Source: Leuctra nigra
Lineage: Eukaryota > Arthropoda > Insecta > Plecoptera > Leuctridae
Length of the DNA stretch: 64,000 bases
Assembly: GCA_934045905.1 (NCBI GenBank)
Contig: OW203765.1
Span: forward strand, 14,199,409-14,263,408
Direction of reading: 5' to 3'
This document shows positions 56,537 to 64,000 of this stretch, in pieces. The notes beneath the pieces are model-generated. The model was not told the origin of the DNA and searched no databases. It saw only the letters and a list, made by a program, of their open reading frames with translations. Position 1 is the first letter of the stretch; every line of letters starts with the position of its first letter. A program made the position numbers and the translations under genes.

Positions 56537-59500
56537 GTCAGCATTGGTGCATTATACAAAATCAGTGGTTAATTTGTATTAGAAAAGGTGGGTAAGCCCA
56601 AGATCTCTAGAGTAACCCATATATACTACCTATCTTAGGGTAAGCCCACCCCACAATTGTCATGGGAAACGAATTACCATACGGAATCAATGGGGGCCTG
56701 GGGGGAGGGCCCCCCAGAAGAACGTGGGTCCGGGGCGTGGAGCCCCGGAAATTTTTTGAATTTCTTGAATGAATTTGGTGCGTTTTTGCGCTTTTTGTAA
56801 AATATTTGAACCAATTTTTATCTCCACGAAAAATAAGTTTGTAGAGGGCGACAAATGTGTTGTATTTAACAGTGTTATTAATTAATAAGAGAATATTTAT
56901 ATAAAAAGGTGCGTAAGCCCGGCTTACCCGTAAGCCCAATTTGCGCTTAATTGTGCTTAATTTGGGCTTACGCCCAAATTAAGCACTGAACAAAATACGA
57001 TGAGATGAGAAATCTATTAAGTTGTCTCAGAATTATTCAGTCTTGTCTTGCTTGATCTTCGAAGCAGAAGATGTTGAAAATGTTTATAACTAAGTATATT
57101 GCTTGGGCGACGGAGGAGTGTGAGTGAGACGTCGCCTCTCCGCTCTTCCGTCGTCATGTCACGTCTCAGTGTGGCTGCATAGCGTATTTGGATCCAAACG
57201 TTCAATTTTCCTATCCTTTCAACATTGTGACGTAATCACCTGGGCGTGACCTTGAGTCGAATCATGGCCGAATGAATGAAAATACAGGCATATTTTACTT
57301 ATTTTTGACATGTACAATTTCATATGTTGGATCACTGCAAACAAAAATAAAAGATTCGTGGTCACTAATTTCGGTATCCAGATATCTAAATTACATGAAA
57401 ACATTTGTTTGCCAATAGACCACAAGGAGAATCATGGTAAATTGACGTTTTTTTTGGTGATTATGTGAATTTTTCTTGCTAATTTGTCCCGGGTTTGTAC
57501 AGTTGTCGACAAAACTATTGAACCAATCTAATTGAGTATAGAGGAGACATGGTGACAGCATCGTCACCGGTGGTATGACAGTTCGTAGAAGCATTCTCTA
57601 CCTTCATTCCATTCTCCTCGGAGATCTCTAACCCTCATCAGTGTGTTGTGTCTAATGTCCGTCCGCCCGATCGGGTAGCTCAGTTGGTAGAGCTCTCGCC
57701 CGGCAAGTGAGAGGTCCCAGGTTCGAGCCCCGGTTCGGTCGGATATTTTTCACAACGCACATCCCTTCATATCATCCTGACTCCATGGAAGTTTTCCAAA
57801 GAAACCTACATTCTCAGAGGAAAACTAGTTATGAAAGTGGTTACGCTTCACCACGGAACGGTACTGTACGACTACAAACTTCGCGACGCGAAAGCGAACC
57901 GAAGCGAACACAACGACAGACAGATAAAAAAAAACAGAGATTCGAGCCATAAGTTTCATAAGTTTGTTTTTGTGTTTTTTTGCCAGCCGATGCTCAGGTT
58001 AAACCGCTCAACCTGAATATCCAGTTCAACCGATCGATCTAAAATTTGTTCTACAATTCTGTTCCAGTCCGAGAATCCGGACGTTGGAGAGTTCCGCCAC
58101 GCGGCCACTCCGACGGGCCTTGATAACGGTACTATACAAATACCGAAAAACGCATGAATATATTGGATAAGTCGAGAGTGTAACTATTTTGTCGATCAAC
58201 AGAGCCTACATACCAAGTGATTGAGACTATTGCCAATGACGTGATCGGGGCGGACGAGGAGCCAGACACCATAGTCAGCGAATACATGCAAAGCCCACGT
58301 CGGCCACAGAACTCGATGATCGTTCTGGACCCAATCGGTTTCAATGCCGAGTGGGAAATGTGGCAAGGTTCTTCCAGCCACGATGGCAACAACTCCCCGG
58401 CGAGGGTGACCCGTCGACGAATCTACAGGGTACGAGACCACCTATTCTCATTAGTCATAAGACTTATTGAGCTAGCGACAGCGGGACACTGATATCCTAC
58501 TTCTTTATGTGTTTTGCCTGCACTGCCCATGTCAAACAATTGTTTTGAAAGCACAGCATTATTGTCGTGTCATTTAATCTTTATGACGAAAGCATAGACT
58601 GTGTCACTCGTACTACCACCATATAGAAATGTCTGGAATAAAGGAACACAACTTTTCAAAATAATATTTAACATCCAAAAAAACATGTTCTATATTTCAT
58701 ACTTGAATCTTGTTGCATTATGTTGCAATAAACACAGAATAGCTGTGTTATGTTAATTCATAGGTTGCATGTGATGTCATCTCATTGTTGTCTGCCCCTA
58801 TCTTGATGGCACGCATAATAACTGTGATTCTCTGCTTTTTTGACAATATTTTATAGTTAATGAGTACCTGGGAAATTGTATAGGCTCCGGATATTACTTT
58901 AGTACGAAGAGAAATCACTCACATTACAAAAATACATCGGTTTGCCTCAATAAAGTTATAAATCTGACCCGTCAACGTGCCAACGTAATGGGTGGACAAT
59001 TCAATAATTTAGTATTGCTGATATAAAAGAAAAGAAGTTCGTGCAAGCTATGAATAGTGTTTCGTAGTAACATCACCATAATTCAGTATCATACTTTAAA
59101 TTTCCTCTTTATAAAATGAGTTGCAATTCATACGCAGTGAAGTCCTATTCAAATTTAAACCCGGGGTTAGGTATATGATGATGATGATGATGATATAACG
59201 ATATGCTAGAGATTTTTGTATTCATGACCATTTAAATGTTCCCGCTCCTTTGTAATAGTACCCATGGTGCATCTTGTTGTCAGTAACCCAGGAGGACAGG
59301 AAAGAGCTAAACCCCATTTAGGGATTCAACATGCAGAAGCCAACCGAGGCAGACGCATTCCGGTTGTTTCACCATAATTATTATTTGGATCTCTGTGCAT
59401 CCTTATAATTTTGTATAATTTTGTAACTTTCAATATCGCCTTTAAATAAATGTCTTGTTACCACCGTCAACAAGCTGTTTATTTCCGAAATCAGACCATC

Positions 59501-60741
59501 GAAACTTTTATTATTTATTTTGTAACAGATGATGATATTATGTTTGTTCATGCCCACGGTTCTCAGCAAGCTAGAGAGCAGAGGGCCGGTTCATCCACCG
59601 ATCCTCAGCCTCTCCTATTGGGTACTGACAACGAGCAGCAGGACGGGGTCTCTCAAGATCGAGGTGTTACAACTGTACGTAGCTTCCGTCCTTTACGGTG
59701 TCAAGAGGTCGAAAATGATACTCCCATTGAGCTTTTAGTTCAGTGTATGGGCACCATTGTTCCTTGGGTCCTAGAGTGTATAAATCGCGTTGGTGCCAAA
59801 GGCGCATGCGCGTAGGAGGCTGCAGGGGGGTTGGGGGGGGGGCGAATCTAGTTACATCATTTGCAGCCAAACGGCTAGTGATGTATATTTTGTAAGGAAA
59901 TTTAACATAAGGAACTAAATGGAACAAATAAAATGTGTAAATGTTCGTATAATGCTCATAAATATAAATTTTCCAATTTCTTTAAATTTTTTTTTGAGTC
60001 AGGAGGTCCTTCCGAATACTCTCACATTTGCCAAATATACTCAATATTTTCCAAATTTGTCTGGACGTTGCTCTCGATCATTGTAAGCAAAATGGCTATC
60101 TTGGAATTCGAGCAGATGTCCATTAGACGAATAAAATGACCTGAGCCTCGCTCAAAAACAAGCAATATGAAAAAGGTTCTCCCAGTAATGTATTATCTAA
60201 GGTCCGTGACCTCAGCACCCCCTTTTTGGAAATTTGGAATTCCGCCAACGGCATTCGACCTCATGTTTTCACTCTATGCTTTTATCCTGATTCAATTCTA
60301 TAATATCATGAAAATGGTCAATTTAAATTATTAAAAACATTGTCGGAATGGATCGAATTTATAGACAAACAAATAAAGATCTCTCTTAAATCAAAATATA
60401 CATATTTTTTGTTTTCAATAATTGTTCGCTAATATTTTTCTTTTTCAAATTGTTCATTAAGTATTTAGTTCCTAAGTATAATCTTTATGTATTTCAGGAT
60501 ACTGATGTCTGTATCTACACTGACATATTATTTAAAATGTAAACTTTATTATTTTAGGTTATTGATGTCATCACTCTTGCGAATGTATGTAGTACCTATG
60601 TATATATGAAAGTACAATTCGTTTGTTCAGGAACAAACTCCTCAGCCTGAGGAACCCCAACAAGAAGACAGGTCACACGGTCCTTCCAAGAATCCAACGA
60701 TTCAGCTACTCCTCGTACAAGGAGAAATGAACCCCTTCCAG
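56147..60741 (+). CDS. Unrecognised gene with at least seven small exons
   Basis: Exons with AG acceptors and GT donors: 56147-56221 (25 aa), 56432-56536 (35 aa), 57818-57865 (16 aa), 58068-58128 (20 aa plus 1 base), 58203-58429 (2 bases plus 75 aa), 59567-59674 (36 aa) and 60631-60741 (37 aa). Every junction keeps one frame. All except the 58128/58203 join are phase 0. Landmarks in order are GLPNALSPRHSRASSP, GLPSNELDSPRLSASS, RKTSYESGYASPRNGT, SENPDVGEFRHAATPTGLDN, PTYQVIETIANDVIGADEEP, NSMIVLDPIGFNAEWEMWQG, ARVTRRRIYR, QAREQRAGSSTDPQPLLLG, EQTPQPEEPQQEDRSHGPSK and IQLLLVQGEMNPFQ. The protein is polar, Ser/Pro/Gln-rich and probably largely disordered, with no signal peptide or membrane segment visible. 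I do not recognise the family. The first and last exons are probably outside what I could identify. Some small exons may be chance; the 75-residue one is the most convincing. Confidence 0.6.
56563..56988. mobile_element. hAT-like MITE, CAGTGSTTAATTTG, 8-bp TSD with one mismatch
   Basis: The ends CAGTGGTTAATTTG and CAAATTAAGCACTG are flanked by TACAAAAT (56555-56562) and AACAAAAT (56989-56996). The empty site is readable in the sister unit (TTATACAAAATACGATGAGA at about 56238-56257). Contains CCGGGGCGTGGAGCCCCGG and repeated GCTTACGCCC-type words. Confidence 0.75.
57669..57741 (+). tRNA. tRNA-Ala(GGC)-like sequence, probably SINE head or pseudogene
   Basis: 73 bases fold as a cloverleaf. Acceptor GATCGGG pairs with TTCGGTC (with wobbles). 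The D arm is GCTCAGTTGGTAGAGC, the anticodon stem CTCGC/GTGAG with loop CCGGCAA, and the T arm CCAGGTTCGAGCCCCGG with one mismatch. The anticodon would be GGC. Position 33 is C instead of the nearly invariant T, and two stems are weakened, which argues against a working tRNA. The A box and B box are intact, so pol III transcription is possible. It lies 76 bp upstream of an exon at 57818. Confidence 0.55.
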
Positions 60742-60796
60742 GTTAGAATACACACGGTTAAAATTACTTAAAATTTACCCTGAAATTTAAGATAAT

Positions 60797-61021
60797 CCTT
60801 TGCAGGCGCGTAGGAACTACGTTCATCATGAGGGGGATTGCGAGACCCGGAAGGGGGGTATGGGGGGGGGGGGGGAAGGCCACCAGTTTTAACCCCGCAT
60901 GGGCATTTTTTCGAATGCAACTATGCCTATTTTAAAAACGATTCTGAGATGCAAACTGCTCAAATTACAATACATTACATTATATTCTCAAAGCATTTCG
61001 GACATCAGAAGTGACCACATC
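60797..61021. repeat. Left end of a CAGGCGCGTAGGAA hAT copy
   Basis: CAGGCGCGTAGGAACTACG near 60804 repeats the start of the element at 26380, followed by a G-rich tract of about 14 bases (60861-60874). The right end was not found, so it is a fragment interrupted by the hAT MITE at 61022. Confidence 0.5.
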
Positions 61022-61355
61022 CAGGGCCGTATTATCCATAAGGCAGCATAGGAAGTCTGCCTAGGGCCTACGAAGCATTTGGGGCTTACAAAAGTGCCAT
61101 AAAATTGATTTCAAAGTGTCCAAAAACCAAAAAACGCCATGCGGGGCCCACACGTCCCCCTTAAAAATCCTGCGGACGCCCATGCCCATTGTTTCTTCAG
61201 CATAACACTAAAGATCATTGATCGTCTCCCCGCTTTTTATTTTACAAATTAACCACTGGAAACATAAAAATATTCCTAACGGGAGGGGGGGGGGGGGGGG
61301 GGGGTGCTACAAAAAAGTACTGCCTAGGGCCTACGAAGGTCTTAATACGGCCCTG
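61022..61355. mobile_element. hAT-like MITE, CAGGGCCGTATTA, near-perfect 8-bp TSD
   Basis: The ends CAGGGCCGTATTATCC and TTAATACGGCCCTG are flanked by ACCACATC (61014-61021) and ACCACACC (61356-61363), 7 of 8. Interior words TGCCTAGGGCCTACGAAG occur twice, and a G run of about 17 lies near 61287. Non-coding. Confidence 0.75.
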
Positions 61356-61363
61356 ACCACACC

Positions 61364-61825
61364 CACACACCCACATTTTACTTCAAATGTATCTTTATAA
61401 GGTAGTATGTATTTAGCTTTTTTGAATCTTGTATTTGTTTTCTCTCTATTAACCCCCTATTCTGTAAGCGTTTTCTCTTAATTTCACGTGACAACTTGAC
61501 ATATCGTGAATGAATATCACAGGCAGTGTGACGATCTCACTGACAGAGGGTTACAGAATCATGCCGTGTGTATTGTGTAAGTGATAACATTGGCAGAGAT
61601 ATCCCTGGAGCTACGTCAATATCGAATAGGATTCTACCCTTACAAAAATATCCTATTGTTTTCTACAGCAAAATCGAAGTATAATACTATAGTAAAATTT
61701 CTATAGGAAACTTTAGGATTATTGACACATACTACAGTAGAATTACTGCAGTAATTGTCCTACAGTTTTTCGCAGTATACTGCTGGACTTATACTTCAGT
61801 TACTTTACTATAGTTTACTTTAGTA
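61364..61825. other. AT-rich non-coding stretch
   Basis: No exon or repeat end recognised; many short CTACAGTA and CTGCAGTA words near 61690-61800. Confidence 0.35.
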
Positions 61826-63590
61826 TCTAGTGGAGCGGTCGCTCCACGCCAGCCAAGTCGTACGGCGCGCACACTCTCATATAAAGGCTGGAGCAAACCC
61901 ACTTTTACTGTAAGCATCAAAGTGGCATATTCGGCCTACTGGATCTTAAAATTGGGAAATCTCACATTTTTGCGAAATATCTTAATTTCGAGCTATGGCC
62001 AACCCTACAACATGTACTAAATTTGGGAACAATAGGTTACGCCCTTTGCGAGCTAGAGGGCCTTGAAAACCGTGTTTTAGGGCGGTTTTAATCAGTAATA
62101 ATCATAGTCTCCTGGAATTCAAATCCGGTAAACAGGCCACAGCCTAAACGGCTGAACCGATTGATATCACATTTTTACCACGTGTGCACTTTTGGCGTCT
62201 GATTTGCCCTCGTCCCCATGACTTTTTTGTGCCGCCATTTTGAAACCGGAAGTGACATCATATCTCAACAACGGCTAAACCAATTGGAACGAAAATAGCG
62301 CCAAACGATTCGGACGGTCAACTATATGGGCTATCAATAGCATCAGACTAAAATTTATGTTAACGAAACCGGAAATGACGTCATGAAGTTTGAAATACAT
62401 CGATTGGCATTTCGGCAACAAATTTGATCCGATTATTTTGATATTTATGTAACGTATGTACTTTTGAAATCTCATTTGACTTGTTATAAAACCAACCGGA
62501 AGCCGCCATTTTGAAATCGGAAGTGACACCATATCTCAATAACGGCTAAATAGATTTGAACGAAACCAGCGCTAAACAATTTAGACGTTTAACTTTATGT
62601 ATTATCATCAATAATATTTGCAGTTTCCCATACCGATACCGGAAATGACGTCACACATTTTAAAAATCTCACAAATTTACATTTTGATGCAATAAATATA
62701 CTATTTGAGACAGCTTATGATAAAATGTAATCATGTTTAAATTGTAATTCAAGGGGTCAGTGATTTTAGCAGCCATTTTGAAACCGGAAGAAACGTCATA
62801 TCTCGAAAACTGGTTGACATATCGGTATGAATCTAGCGCCATACGATTCGGAAGGCCATCTTTATGGAATAGGAACAGTCAAACTAGAATTTTTCTATTT
62901 ATGATACCGGATATGACGTCATTCAAATGTATAAATTATTATAATCCCCTCCTATACAATAAATACATATTCAGAAAGCTTAAAATGATACACATCATTT
63001 ATAGTTATACATTCTATGTGGCACTGCAGAAAGTTTAGCAGCCATTTTGAAAACCGAAGTGTTGATCTTGGAACTGGGTTGACCGATTAGAATGAAACCT
63101 TTGCTATTCTTCATGAGAATAACCAAATTGTAAAGGGTGATTTTTTTTAAAGGATTTAGTAATTGTTCATTTGATATGTGTCACACATAAGTTGTAAGAT
63201 TAAACTAAAAAAAGTAGTGATATCCCCATAAAAAACACTCCGTGTAAAAATACCAGCCAAGTCTCTTCAACTTAAAAAAAATAATGAAATCTAAAAATTC
63301 TGCACTGAAAAGTAGTGATATCAAAAAATTTGCCAAGTCAAAACTTTATTTGAAAATCAAAAAATACTTGGCGCATCGTTTTTTAGGGCATTATAGGTAT
63401 ACTATGTATATGTTTATTTGATGTATATTTTATAATTGGCATATACTTGCAAGCTATTTATATACACGATGCGCCAAGTATTTTTTGATATCAGTACTTC
63501 TCAGTGCAGCATTTTTAGATTTCATTATTTTTTTAAAGTTGAAGAGACTTGGCTGGTATTTTTACACGGAGTGTTTTTTTATGGCGATTA
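61826..63590 (+). mobile_element. Helitron-like element, full-length copy 2
   Basis: Begins TCTAGTGGAGCGGTCGCTCC after an A, and runs through the same body as the copy at 38958-41384 (inverse orientation). It ends with the foldback (63228-63585) and GTGTTTTTTTATGG. The body contains four tandem-like units of about 265-285 bp (starts near 62233, 62503, 62768 and 63040), each with GCCATTTTGAAA and CCGGAA; three carry a downstream TGACGTCA. No coding capacity. The 3' boundary is approximate. Confidence 0.65.
63228..63585. repeat. Foldback, whole copy
   Basis: The left arm CCCCATAAAAAACACTCCGT and the right arm ending ACGGAGTGTTTTTTTATGG pair over most of their length, with an AT-rich loop around 63380-63470. 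It occupies the same end-of-element position as in the copy at 38958. Confidence 0.75.
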
Positions 63591-64000
63591 ATACTACAGT
63601 ACATTTCGCCAAATAAAACGTAAAATTTCATAAAGAAATAAAATTTTCTATATTTATGAGTATTCATTTGCATACGGGAATCCTCTTCTGAAGTAATGGA
63701 CAAGGTTTAATTACACATTTCAATTATAAAATCCCGCGGAGGCGCCGTGCCTTGAACTTGATATCTCGGGGTCCGAAGTCGAGTGTCTTACCGAGTAGGC
63801 CACCAGTGCAGACAAGACTAGGCCGCGCTAATAGTGATCATATTGAGTTTTCATGGGAGGACACTGGTGAAAATCCTAAATTCTACAATAAGAATTCAAT
63901 GGTTATGAAATTTTCAGGGTTAACTAAAACCAGAAAAAGGATTTAATTTAAAAAAATTTAATAAAAAAAAATAAAAAATTTGGCTTCTAGATTATTTTTT
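63591..64000. other. Non-coding edge of the window
   Basis: AT-rich, with a short more GC-rich part at 63732-63830 and an A-rich tail (63945-63990). No gene supported. The open frame at 63752-63946 has no splice or homology evidence. Confidence 0.35.

Overview
The window is eukaryotic and most likely from an arthropod, probably an insect. The signs are short GT-AG introns, Jockey-type and CR1-like non-LTR retrotransposons, a Ty3/gypsy pol, a 5S-rRNA-derived SINE, scattered (TAGG)n tracts and very dense small DNA transposons. A hemipteran would fit, but I cannot prove the order. There is no operon structure or other sign of bacterial or organellar DNA. Most of the sequence is AT-rich transposon debris. 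Host-like coding sequence appears as short exons whose splice sites and reading phases agree.

Layout. 1-7 kb: GC-rich SINE-like repeats, then a nest of TIR transposons, including a hAT-like element with a BED-finger remnant. 7.5-9.8 kb: three phase-compatible exons of an unrecognised gene (minus strand). 9.3-12.2 kb: hairpin elements and TAGG palindromes. 12.2-16.2 kb: a four-exon minus-strand gene joining a Mutator-like transposase domain to a DEDDh exonuclease, with a coding minisatellite and two frameshifts. 17.0-18.1 kb: a decayed zinc-finger fragment. 18.9-21.6 kb: TIR elements, one isolated exon and a 5S SINE. 23.5-24.0 kb and 34.06-34.13 kb: exons of a cyclophilin (the first a decayed fourfold exon array), separated by a 10-kb transposon-filled stretch. 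37.9-46.9 kb: a LINE interrupted by a Helitron-like element (itself carrying a hAT) and by a gypsy element. 46.9-50.0 kb: a nearly intact Jockey-type LINE. 51.4-53.1 kb: two more TIR elements. 55.4-60.8 kb: a plus-strand gene of at least seven small phase-matched exons, including two tandem exons with identical intron flanks and different bodies. 61-63.6 kb: another hAT and a full-length copy of the Helitron-like family.

A recurring signal is hAT-like elements with readable target-site duplications. I count eleven with exact or 7-of-8 duplications of 8 bp, and a twelfth that is weaker. Three unrelated ones sit in the same target, YCTATTGG. Together with the nested insertions this gives a readable order of insertion. 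The host genes probably do not act together; their introns serve as landing sites.
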